Below are positions 40,530 through 47,605 of a DNA stretch of 48,278 nucleotides, piece by piece. How positions within the stretch are numbered: the first letter of the stretch is position 1; each line of letters opens with the position of its first letter. Origin of the DNA: Oscillospiraceae bacterium (GTDB taxonomy: Bacteria; Bacillota; Clostridia; Oscillospirales; CAG-272); contig SVRP01000015.1 in assembly GCA_015064735.1 (NCBI GenBank), positions 1 to 48,278 of the forward strand. Reading direction: 5' to 3'. Under the pieces are notes generated by a model that did not search any database, was not told the DNA's origin, and was given only the letters and a program-made list of their open reading frames with translations. Made by a program: the position numbers and the translations under genes.

Positions 40530-42986
40530 ATGTCGAACAAATTCACACAAAAGGCGCAGAACACCTTAAACCACGCTCTTAATGCCGCACGGGATATGGG
40601 GCATACCTATATCGGCTCGGAACACATACTGCTGGGACTGCTCGAAGAAAAGGACAGTATAGCCACAAGATTTCTTACGTCCAAGGGGGCTTCCTCAAAA
40701 GAGCTTCGGGATGCCATTATAGACATTTCGGGAATAGGCTCTAAGAGCAGGGTAACTCCGTCTGATATGACACCCCGAGCAAAGAAAATAATAGAAGCCT
40801 CGGCGGTTGAATCGGCGCGCTTCGGAACAAATTATATCGGTACGGAGCATATTCTCTATGCCCTTCTTTCCGAAAGGGATTGCGTTGCGGTACGTCTGCT
40901 TGAATCCGAGGGAATCCCGGCAACAGAGATTATTTCCGACCTTAATGCGTATATTAATTCGTCTGTAAAACAGGATAGGCAGAGCCACCGTTCGGAAATA
41001 AGAAGTCTGCCCGACGAAAAGGCCAGAATCAAAGGCTCCCCTATTTTAAGCACATACGGCAGAGACCTTACCGAGCTTGCAAGAGAAGGCCGTCTTGATC
41101 CGACTATCGGCAGAGAAAAGGAAACCGAGAGAGTCATACAAATTCTTTCAAGGCGAACAAAAAACAACCCCTGTCTTATCGGTGAGCCCGGTGTAGGCAA
41201 GACAGCGGTCGTCGAGGGACTTGCGGAACGGATAGCTTCAAGACGTGTTCCCGATACCCTGATAAACAAAAAGATAATAACGCTTAATATTCCTTCAATG
41301 ATAGCGGGCGCTAAATACAGAGGTGAATTCGAGGACAGAATGAAAAGTGTCATGGATGAGGTCGAGAAAAATCCGGACATTATTCTTTTCATTGATGAAA
41401 TTCATATTATAATCGGCGCGGGCGCAGCAGAAGGTGCGGTAGATGCCGCAAATATCATAAAGCCTGCCCTTGCCCGCGGTCAGATGCAGGTCATCGGTGC
41501 TACGACAATTTCCGAATACCGTTCAAGAATCGAAAAGGACTCGGCACTTGAACGTCGCTTTCAGTCGGTTACGGTTAACGAACCCAACGAGGAAGAAGCT
41601 CTTTGTATTCTCCGCGGATTAAGAAGAAAATACGAAGAGCACCATTTACTCAATATAACCGATGAGGCGCTTGAAGCGGCTATAAAATTCTCTGTTCGAT
41701 ATATTCCCGACAGGTTTCTGCCCGACAAGGCAATAGACCTCATTGACGAAGCCGCATCAAAAGTAAGAATATCCAAGGACTCCCCGAGCAGTAAGCTTTC
41801 AGAGCTCAAGCATGAGTTGGCACTCCTTTCCGAAAAAAAAGAGACAGCCGTTCTTTTGCAGGACTTTGAGCTTGCAGCAAACGTCAGGGACATGGAACGG
41901 GATATAAAGAAGCGTATCGACGCAGAAGAAGGAATAAAAGACGATACCTCTCCGGATTCCCGTTTGTCTGTCTGCTCATCGCATATAGCCGACGTTGTTA
42001 CGGAATGGACGGGTATTCCCGTCAGCCGTATACTTGAGGATGAGGGACACCGGTTGCTTACTCTTGAAGCCGATCTTAAGAAAAGGATAGTAGGTCAGGA
42101 CAGCGCCGTTACCGCCATATCACGGGCTATACGCAGAGGGCGAATAGGTCTTAAGGATCCCCAAAGACCTATCGGATCGTTCATATTTATAGGCCCGTCG
42201 GGGGTTGGAAAAACCGAGCTTTCCGCGGCACTTGCTTCCGAATTGTTCGGCAGCGAAAAAGCGCTTATAAGGCTTGACATGTCGGAGTATATGGAGAAGC
42301 ATTCGGTATCAAGGCTTATCGGCTCTCCCCCGGGCTACGTAGGATATGAGGACGGCGGTCAGCTTACCGAAAAAATAAGGCGCCGACCATACTCTGTGGT
42401 TTTATTCGACGAAATAGAAAAGGCGCACCCCGACGTATTCAATATTCTACTCCAGGTACTCGACGACGGGGTTCTTACCGATTCCCAAGGCAGACGGGTG
42501 CTTTTCTCAAATACAGTCATAATAATGACCTCAAACGCAGGCACGGATTTAAGCGGTACAAAGCATATCCTCGGATTTTCCGAAATCGGCTCCGCATCCG
42601 ACATCCAACGCGCCGAGCAAAGCAACATGACCGAAGCCCTTAAAAAGGCCTTCCGTCCCGAGTTTCTCAATCGTGTAGACGACATTATTTTCTTCAAAAA
42701 CCTTTCGCAAAGCGACATCGAGATAATTGCAAAGAAAATGCTTTCCGAGATTAAATTGCGTGCATCCGCAATAGACGTTTATATAGATTTTTCACCCGAC
42801 GTTGCAGAGCTTCTTGCAATTAAAGGCGCAGAGGGCTCTATGGGTGCAAGAGGAATCCGCAAGGCGGTAACCTCTCTGGTTGAAAATCCCCTTTCCGAGG
42901 AGATACTTTCGGGAAGACTTTGCGCGGGAGAGAGGATTTTCGCCTCAGTGGGAAATGGAGCGGTAATATTCAATACCGCAAAATAA
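40530..42986 (+). CDS. clpC: ATP-dependent Clp protease ATP-binding subunit ClpC
   Basis: An 818-aa Hsp100 unfoldase with a double Clp_N repeat (about 1-145). AAA+ domain 1 has Walker A GEPGVGKT at 218-225 and Walker B LFIDEIH. A UVR-like coiled coil sits around 425-455 (ELALLSEKKETAVLLQDFELAANVRDMERDIKK). AAA+ domain 2 has Walker A GPSGVGKT near 554-561 and LFDEIEKAHPDV. The middle domain and UVR segment are the ClpC-specific MecA/McsB docking region. It unfolds substrates for ClpP. The usual ctsR-mcsA-mcsB genes are not upstream; mecA and three spore-type genes are. The ribosome site is modest (AGAGGT). Confidence 0.96.
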   Translation: MSNKFTQKAQNTLNHALNAARDMGHTYIGSEHILLGLLEEKDSIATRFLTSKGASSKELRDAIIDISGIGSKSRVTPSDMTPRAKKIIEASAVESARFGTNYIGTEHILYALLSERDCVAVRLLESEGIPATEIISDLNAYINSSVKQDRQSHRSEIRSLPDEKARIKGSPILSTYGRDLTELAREGRLDPTIGREKETERVIQILSRRTKNNPCLIGEPGVGKTAVVEGLAERIASRRVPDTLINKKIITLNIPSMIAGAKYRGEFEDRMKSVMDEVEKNPDIILFIDEIHIIIGAGAAEGAVDAANIIKPALARGQMQVIGATTISEYRSRIEKDSALERRFQSVTVNEPNEEEALCILRGLRRKYEEHHLLNITDEALEAAIKFSVRYIPDRFLPDKAIDLIDEAASKVRISKDSPSSKLSELKHELALLSEKKETAVLLQDFELAANVRDMERDIKKRIDAEEGIKDDTSPDSRLSVCSSHIADVVTEWTGIPVSRILEDEGHRLLTLEADLKKRIVGQDSAVTAISRAIRRGRIGLKDPQRPIGSFIFIGPSGVGKTELSAALASELFGSEKALIRLDMSEYMEKHSVSRLIGSPPGYVGYEDGGQLTEKIRRRPYSVVLFDEIEKAHPDVFNILLQVLDDGVLTDSQGRRVLFSNTVIIMTSNAGTDLSGTKHILGFSEIGSASDIQRAEQSNMTEALKKAFRPEFLNRVDDIIFFKNLSQSDIEIIAKKMLSEIKLRASAIDVYIDFSPDVAELLAIKGAEGSMGARGIRKAVTSLVENPLSEEILSGRLCAGERIFASVGNGAVIFNTAK

Positions 42987-42994
42987 AAAATGTA

Positions 42995-43035
42995 GGGGCT
43001 GTCTCAAATTTTCATTCGAGGCAGCCCCTTGTTTT
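42995..43035. terminator. Bidirectional terminator between clpC and the YhcH-family gene
   Basis: GGGGCTG-T-CTC pairs with GAG-G-CAGCCCC around a 12-nt loop, followed by TTGTTTTAT. It separates convergent genes. Its upper stem resembles the hairpin after rpe. Confidence 0.8.
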
Positions 43036-43468
43036 ATATCGCTATTTTGAATACGTATTTTTTTACCTTTACGCTCTTGCCGTTTTCCGCTACACAACAG
43101 TTGTGAAGATCCTCGGGAGTAAGGTAGACAAAATTGCTTCCGTCAAGATAGCAATTCATATAATGCTCTGCCGTATAGAACGCTGCGTCCTTCTGTGCGT
43201 CATACTCTACGGCTATAGTGCAATCGGCTATATTTTGCACGCGGATGCATTCCTCCCCGCTTATGAGCATCTGAAGGTCAATATATTTTTTATGTCCTTC
43301 GTAAAGACCTTTATCCTCTTTGGTTTCATACTCCATAACGTTCAAAAAGCATCTGTCGTCAATAATATATTTTCCGTTCTCCAACGGGTCGGGGTGAGCA
43401 TCAAGAAATTGTTTTACAGCGTTAAGATGCGCATAATTACCTAAATTTTTGATCTTATCGGTTATCAT
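43034..43468 (-). CDS. YhcH/YjgK/YiaL-family protein (sugar anomerase-like cupin)
   Basis: 144 aa, the usual length for this beta-sandwich family (DUF386). The hallmark GHKKYIDLQMLISGEE lies at about residues 58-73 and VYLTPEDLHNCCVAENGKSVKVKKYVFKI near the C-terminus, with the His/Glu residues used as metal ligands. Some members are N-acetylneuraminate anomerases (NanQ); others belong to other sugar pathways. No sialic acid catabolic genes are in this window, so the substrate is open. AAGGAG precedes the ATG, with a strong promoter. Confidence 0.9.
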   Translation of the reverse strand: MITDKIKNLGNYAHLNAVKQFLDAHPDPLENGKYIIDDRCFLNVMEYETKEDKGLYEGHKKYIDLQMLISGEECIRVQNIADCTIAVEYDAQKDAAFYTAEHYMNCYLDGSNFVYLTPEDLHNCCVAENGKSVKVKKYVFKIAI

Positions 43469-43498
43469 ATCGGTTCTCCTTGCAGATTTATTAAGAAC

Positions 43499-43527
43499 AT
43501 TATATCACTTAAGCTTATAAATTTCAA
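43499..43527 (-). promoter_or_regulatory. Sigma-A promoter for the YhcH-family gene
   Basis: TTGAAA, a 17-bp spacer and TATAAT on the minus strand, about 30 bp before the start codon. Confidence 0.75.
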
Positions 43528-43575
43528 TGTAAATAAATATAAAATAAAATTTTTAAATTATTTTTCAAAAACCTC

Positions 43576-43604
43576 TTGAAAAGGCAAATAAAGTGTGATA
43601 TAAT
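43576..43604 (+). promoter_or_regulatory. Sigma-A promoter for tRNA-Trp
   Basis: TTGAAA (43576-43581), a 17-bp spacer and TATAAT (43599-43604), 15 bp before the mature tRNA 5' end. Confidence 0.78.
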
Positions 43605-43619
43605 ATTTTGGTCAAATAC

Positions 43620-43695
43620 AGGGGTATAGCTCAGCTGGTAGAGTACCGGTCTCCAAAACCGTGGGTCGCGGGTTCGAATCCTCCTGCCCCTGCCA
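43620..43695 (+). tRNA. tRNA-Trp (anticodon CCA)
   Basis: 76 nt with encoded CCA. The acceptor is AGGGGTA/TGCCCCT and the discriminator is G. The D-arm is AGCTC-AGCTGGTAGA-G, and the anticodon loop CTCCAAA gives CCA. The T-arm TTCGAAT loop is normal, but the T-stem GCGGG/CCTCC contains a C-C mismatch at 50-64. The repeat element and a long hairpin start immediately after the CCA. Confidence 0.93.
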
Positions 43696-43843
43696 ACAAA
43701 AGCAGAACATTTGTCTACCGACAAATGTTCTGCTTTTGTTTATCCAAGCCGCAGGCTTGGCATATCATCACCGCGCGAAGCGTGGTGCATATCATCAGCC
43801 CCTTTGGGGCTGTATCTCATCACGCGCCAGCGTGCATCTGCCT
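43694..43843 (+). repeat. 150-bp direct repeat, copy 1
   Basis: Identical by eye, base for base, to 45940-46089. It begins inside the CCA of tRNA-Trp and covers the long hairpin at 43696-43741 plus the first four small hairpins of the array that follows. The two copies are 2246 bp apart in direct orientation. Confidence 0.9.
43696..43741 (+). terminator. Long perfect hairpin after tRNA-Trp
   Basis: A 20-bp perfect stem (ACAAAAGCAGAACATTTGTC with its complement) and a TACC loop, ending TTTGTTTAT. It can terminate the tRNA transcript. The same hairpin recurs at 45942-45987 away from any tRNA, so it travels with the repeat. Confidence 0.7.
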
Positions 43844-43921
43844 GCGGCTTGATGATATACAAAACTTCGTTTTGATGATATACCGCAACAAGTTGCGGAT
43901 GATATGCAAGGCTACGCCTTG
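43742..43921. repeat. Hairpin array 1 with strand-switching ATATCATC linkers
   Basis: At least seven different short hairpins (examples CCAAGCC-GCA-GGCTTGG, AGCCCC-TTT-GGGGCT, AAAAC-TTC-GTTTT, CAAGGC-TAC-GCCTTG) are joined by a conserved 8-10-nt linker. In the left half the linker reads ATATCATC; in the right half it reads GATGATAT. The linkers can therefore pair across the array and leave the small hairpins as side branches. No reading frame in it is credible. Confidence 0.85.
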
Positions 43922-43947
43922 ATTTTTGTCTGAAAGTGTGATACAAT
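43919..43947 (+). promoter_or_regulatory. Promoter overlapping the end of hairpin array 1
   Basis: TTGATT (43919-43924), a 17-bp spacer and TACAAT (43942-43947), 21 bp before the next start codon. The -35 box includes the last bases of the final array hairpin. Confidence 0.6.
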
Positions 43948-43967
43948 GATAAAAAAGGAGGGATAAT

Positions 43968-44426
43968 ATGAAATTCAAAGGAAAAAACGGTGGGACGGCT
44001 GTGGCTATACGAAATCATATTATGTTGTTTAGGGCATTTCTAATTACCTTACTTATAGCACTTGTCCCAACTATAATTTTCATATGCATAAAAAATCCAT
44101 ATTTTTGGGTCTTTTTAATTCTTCCTCTCATGCTTTTGGCAATTTCTTATATTGTTTTTTTCTTTTCAAAACACGATGATCGTGTATTTTTGAGTAATCA
44201 AAAGAAGGATCATATATTTGAAATCAAGAACAACTCTCTTTTTAAGGACGGTAAGGAAATTAAACTGATTCAATCCTTAAAAATATATCGCTACAAGAAA
44301 TTTTTGTATATGGAAACATCGCACTCTATGTTCGTCATCAAAAATACAGATTTTATATCGGGCGACAGAGAAAGTTTTTTAAGTTGGGCAAAATCTTTCG
44401 ATATACGGATATTATGTGGATACTAA
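43968..44426 (+). CDS. Two-helix membrane protein, function unknown
   Basis: 152 aa. Two hydrophobic helices lie at about residues 18-40 and 44-66 (LFRAFLITLLIALVPTIIFICIKNPYFWVFLILPLMLLAISYIVFFF). A soluble C-terminal domain of about 85 residues ends FVIKNTDFISGDRESFLSWAKSF, loosely like YcxB-type C-termini. AAAGGAGGG precedes the ATG. Codon use is much more A/T-rich than in neighbouring housekeeping genes. It lies between hairpin arrays 1 and 2, inside the segment bounded by the 150-bp repeats, so it is probably an accessory acquisition. Confidence 0.75.
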   Translation: MKFKGKNGGTAVAIRNHIMLFRAFLITLLIALVPTIIFICIKNPYFWVFLILPLMLLAISYIVFFFSKHDDRVFLSNQKKDHIFEIKNNSLFKDGKEIKLIQSLKIYRYKKFLYMETSHSMFVIKNTDFISGDRESFLSWAKSFDIRILCGY

Positions 44427-44500
44427 TAGGATATAAGGACACCTTTTGTTCGTTTTTACCCCCATTTAGACACCTTTTCACTCGTTTAAGGCAAAAATCA

Positions 44501-44527
44501 ACAAGTTTCGACTTGTCGAATTTTTTA
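44501..44527 (+). terminator. Terminator-like hairpin before array 2
   Basis: ACAAGT-TTCG-ACTTGT followed by CGAATTTTTT. It lies about 75 bp after the membrane-protein stop and directly before hairpin array 2. Two similar GACACCTTTT strings precede it. Confidence 0.55.
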
Positions 44528-44528
44528 T

Positions 44529-44676
44529 CCATTGCGAAAGCAATGGTATATCATCACGCTTTAGCGTGTATCTCATCACCGAAGGTGTATATCATCAGCC
44601 GCAGGCTGTATCCTCTTTCGCAATGATGATATACAAGGCTTTCGCCTTGGTGATATACAAAACTTCGTTTTGATGA
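44529..44676. repeat. Hairpin array 2 with strand-switching ATATCATC linkers
   Basis: Same design as array 1 with mostly different hairpins: CCATTGC-GAAA-GCAATGG, ACGC-TTTA-GCGT, ACC-GAA-GGT, AGCC-GCA-GGCT, AAGGC-TTTC-GCCTT and AAAAC-TTC-GTTTT. Linkers read TATATCATC on the left and GATGATATA on the right. The outermost stem bases CATTGC recur, reversed, as GCAATG near 44628-44633. Confidence 0.85.
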
Positions 44677-44682
44677 TTTCCC

Positions 44683-44711
44683 TTGTAATTTCCGTGATAA
44701 TATGTTACAAT
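44683..44711 (+). promoter_or_regulatory. Promoter at the end of hairpin array 2
   Basis: TTGTAA (44683-44688), a 17-bp spacer and TACAAT (44706-44711), 39 bp before the next start codon and six bases after array 2 ends. Confidence 0.6.
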
Positions 44712-44750
44712 TAACTTGCAGCTTACTGTTTTTGCAGAAAGGACACCGTT

Positions 44751-45818
44751 ATGGAGCGAATATTTCATGTTAAAGATTTTTTTGCTGATGCAAAAAACGA
44801 TAGCGAAGCAATCGAATCTTGTTTTGCTGTCGCCAGGGATATAGCGGAAAGTAAAACTGTTGTATTTGACGGAAAGGATTATTTTATCGATAGGGCGATC
44901 TTGATCCCCTCAAATACGCAAGTAATTATTGATAACTGCACTATCAAACAAAACGATTATGTTTTTGATAATGTTTTTCGTGGCGACAATCTTATTATTA
45001 ACGGAATCGATCCCTATGGAGCACCTATTGATGTAACACCTATACGAAATATAAAAATCATAGGCAAAGGTGAAGCCAAAATCGTCGGCACGGATAAACC
45101 TCAAATCGGGTATCATCCATTCTTCAAGGAATATCAAACGATGACGGGAGATTTTTGGGGTTGGAGAACACATATGTTTTCCTTTTCCTTCTGCGAGAAC
45201 TTTGAGCTATCGGGACTAAAGCTTCGCCAAACAATGTGTTGGGCGGTATGCTTTGATAATTGTCAGCAATGCTATGTGCATGACATAGATATCCGATCTG
45301 ATGTTAAGAACGGCGACGGCATAGATTTTCGCTCCGGTTGTAACCATTGCATTGTTGAGAATATAACGGGATTTACCTCCGACGATACCGTTGCTTGCAC
45401 GGCACTTTCAAGAGGAAAACGTGAACGACCGCTTTCAAAATATCTTTCGGTTTCAGAACCATATAATTCATCGCACGAGAATATTGATGGCAGTATTCAC
45501 CACATCAGAATCAATAATATTCTGACCGGCGGATTTCATCACGGTGTCATTTGCCTTTCTGCACATGGAAATCAGGTTTATGATATTGAAATTTCTAATG
45601 TTGAAGAAACAGGTGAAGGAGGGCGCGAAGCGACTGTTAAGATCTATACCGGTTATGGAGACGGATATAACGCAGGTGATATTCATGACATAAAAATCAG
45701 TAACGTCATTTCGGAAAAGGCAAAGTACGCCCTGATGACAAAATGCGAAGCCGAAAATGTTACATATGAAAATATAGTACAAAATAATCCCGAAGGCGAG
45801 TTGTTTTTTAAAAAATGA
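44751..45818 (+). CDS. GH28-like (polygalacturonase-type) right-handed beta-helix protein
   Basis: 355 aa. The order of motifs follows family 28: VKNGDGIDFR (about 181-190), FTSDDTVACTALS with the double Asp (about 209-221), GGFHHGVICLS for the usual G-H-G, and REATVKIYTGYG for the R-I-K block. The N-terminus resembles pectate-lyase-superfamily starts (VKDFFADAKNDSEAIESCFAVARD). GH28 enzymes hydrolyse galacturonan or rhamnogalacturonan. There is no signal peptide, so a cytoplasmic oligosaccharide hydrolase is likely. AAAGGA precedes the ATG. It lies between arrays 2 and 3, within the repeat-bounded segment. Confidence 0.82.
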   Translation: MERIFHVKDFFADAKNDSEAIESCFAVARDIAESKTVVFDGKDYFIDRAILIPSNTQVIIDNCTIKQNDYVFDNVFRGDNLIINGIDPYGAPIDVTPIRNIKIIGKGEAKIVGTDKPQIGYHPFFKEYQTMTGDFWGWRTHMFSFSFCENFELSGLKLRQTMCWAVCFDNCQQCYVHDIDIRSDVKNGDGIDFRSGCNHCIVENITGFTSDDTVACTALSRGKRERPLSKYLSVSEPYNSSHENIDGSIHHIRINNILTGGFHHGVICLSAHGNQVYDIEISNVEETGEGGREATVKIYTGYGDGYNAGDIHDIKISNVISEKAKYALMTKCEAENVTYENIVQNNPEGELFFKK

Positions 45819-45939
45819 CTTGGTATCATAACAAATCACAAACAGGTTGCGGATTCTATGCACGCCTTGGGCGTGATTTGATACGTAAGTTCAAGTCCAT
45901 ATAAAAACAATGGAAAATATCTTTTTTATCGCCAATTCA

Positions 45940-46089
45940 CAACAAAAGCAGAACATTTGTCTACCGACAAATGTTCTGCTTTTGTTTATCCAAGCCGCAG
46001 GCTTGGCATATCATCACCGCGCGAAGCGTGGTGCATATCATCAGCCCCTTTGGGGCTGTATCTCATCACGCGCCAGCGTGCATCTGCCT
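45940..46089 (+). repeat. 150-bp direct repeat, copy 2, with truncated hairpin array 3
   Basis: Identical by eye to 43694-43843. It contains the 20-bp-stem hairpin and four array hairpins with left-half ATATCATC linkers, then stops; the right half with GATGATAT linkers is missing. The rest of the 440-bp gap between the GH28-like gene and the gene at 46259 shows one small hairpin (CACGCC-TTG-GGCGTG near 45859) and no credible gene. Confidence 0.9.
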
Positions 46090-46210
46090 TCGGAAAATGA
46101 TGTTGGATTCGCCACGTTTTATGGCAGGCATCATATATTGCGACCTAAGAATTTTTTTACAATTAACAAAACGCAAACATTTCACAAAAAAATCAAAAAC
46201 AAACGGCTGA

Positions 46211-46216
46211 TATAAT
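46211..46216 (+). promoter_or_regulatory. -10 element for the gene at 46259
   Basis: A perfect TATAAT, 42 bp before the start. No good -35 box is seen at 17 bp, so the promoter is weak or needs an activator. Confidence 0.4.
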
Positions 46217-46258
46217 AGGCACACAAAATCAAGAAAAAGTATAGAGAGGTAAGTTATT

Positions 46259-46624
46259 ATGAATAAGAATGACCAGCAATTTATGGCGCAGAAGATTCGC
46301 GCACAGTATATGGAAAAAGAGTCTACCGAGCTTGACGCGCTCCGTGAGCTTGATGCCAAGGTAAAGCGCCCCGCAAACGTATTTGCTTACGTATTCGGAA
46401 GTATTTCCGCCATTGTTATGGGCGCAGGCATGAGCCTTGTGATGACAGATATCGGAGCGACCATCGGCATCACCAGCGCACTTGTCCCCGGAATTGCAAT
46501 CGGTGTTGTAGGGCTCTGTATGGCGCTTCTTACCTATCCGATATATAAAAAGATTCTTAATTCGCGCAAGAAGAAGTATGGCGCTGAGATTCTCAGCCTC
46601 AGCGACAAAATTATGAACAAGTAA
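46259..46624 (+). CDS. Small conserved two-helix membrane protein
   Basis: 121 aa. An acidic/basic amphipathic N-terminal helix (MAQKIRAQYMEKESTELDALRELDAKVKRPAN, about 9-40) is followed by two membrane helices (about 42-64 and 74-95). A short basic segment and a charged tail (LNSRKKKYGAEILSLSDKIMNK) end it. AGAGAGG lies upstream of the ATG. It precedes the ABC transporter genes by 78 bp and may be transcribed with them. Proteins like this are common in Clostridia, but I know of no established function. Confidence 0.78.
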   Translation: MNKNDQQFMAQKIRAQYMEKESTELDALRELDAKVKRPANVFAYVFGSISAIVMGAGMSLVMTDIGATIGITSALVPGIAIGVVGLCMALLTYPIYKKILNSRKKKYGAEILSLSDKIMNK

Positions 46625-46702
46625 TAAAACAAATAACGTAAGCGAGGCGTCGAGGGGCGGCTCGCTCGTGTTGCTTTTACATATAAAGCAAAGGAGTAGA
46701 AA

Positions 46703-47605
46703 ATGAACGCTATTGAAATCAGAAATCTTTCAAAAAGCTTTCGCGGAATGTATGCGGTAGATCATCTGAATATGACCGTTCCGCAGGGGGCTATTTACGG
46801 CTTCATTGGTGAAAACGGTTCGGGCAAATCCACCACCGAGAAGCTTATCTGCGGACATCTCGTTCCCGACGGCGGTAGTATCAAGCTGTTCGGCAAGGAT
46901 TACCGTGATGCAGGTGTTCGAGTCAGAGTCGGCGCACTTATTGAGAATGCAGGCTGTTTCCCCGGTTCGTCCGTGTATCAGAACCTTATGATGCAGTGTA
47001 TCAATCTCGGCATCGAAAATCCGGACGAAGAGATTCACCGTGTCCTCCGTATCGTACGTATGAGTGAACACGCAGAGTTAAAATTCAAAAAATGCTCGCT
47101 CGGTATGAAGCAACGCATCGGCATCGCTATGGCTCTGCTTGGCGATCCCGCGCTTCTCATACTTGACGAACCTATCAACGGACTTGATACCGACGGTATG
47201 AGAATTATGAGAGAAATCCTCGTGGACATTACGAAAAATTACGGTTGTACCGTTCTCATTTCCTCGCATTTGCTCGGTGAGCTTGAAAAGATCGCTACTC
47301 ATTACGGTATCATCCGTCAAGGCAAGATGATTATGGAGATGTCCGCCGAGGAAATGGATTCGAGAGCGCAGGTATTTACCTCACTGAAATGCGCGGATAT
47401 GCAGGGCGCAAAAGCGGTTCTTAAAAAACAGTATGCCGACGTGAGAGAGGAAGAAGGATATATCCGCATTTATGACGTGGATGATACCGCTTCTATCGTA
47501 GATTACTTGATGAAAAACGGTCATGTTGTCAGCGAAATTTCAAGAAACAAGATCGGTCTTGAAGAATATTACATCGAGCTTATGTCGAAAAAGGAGGCAG
47601 AATAA
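46703..47605 (+). CDS. ABC transporter ATP-binding protein (ABC-2 type exporter)
   Basis: 300 aa. Walker A GENGSGKST is at about residues 36-44, the ABC signature LGMKQRIGIA and Walker B LLILDEPINGLD follow, and the switch His is in ISSHLLGELEK. A C-terminal extension of about 80 residues beyond the nucleotide domain is typical of bacitracin/lantibiotic-type exporters (CcmA-like), but the substrate cannot be named. AAGGAG precedes the ATG. The stop codon overlaps the next ATG by one base, so the permease is co-translated. Confidence 0.92.
   Translation: MNAIEIRNLSKSFRGMYAVDHLNMTVPQGAIYGFIGENGSGKSTTEKLICGHLVPDGGSIKLFGKDYRDAGVRVRVGALIENAGCFPGSSVYQNLMMQCINLGIENPDEEIHRVLRIVRMSEHAELKFKKCSLGMKQRIGIAMALLGDPALLILDEPINGLDTDGMRIMREILVDITKNYGCTVLISSHLLGELEKIATHYGIIRQGKMIMEMSAEEMDSRAQVFTSLKCADMQGAKAVLKKQYADVREEEGYIRIYDVDDTASIVDYLMKNGHVVSEISRNKIGLEEYYIELMSKKEAE

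Noticed and set aside
43742-44676. CRISPR or integron cassette array at the hairpin arrays
   Set aside because: The conserved part is only 8-10 nt and it inverts half-way; the variable parts are hairpins of 9-17 nt. No integrase, attC consensus or Cas protein is seen.
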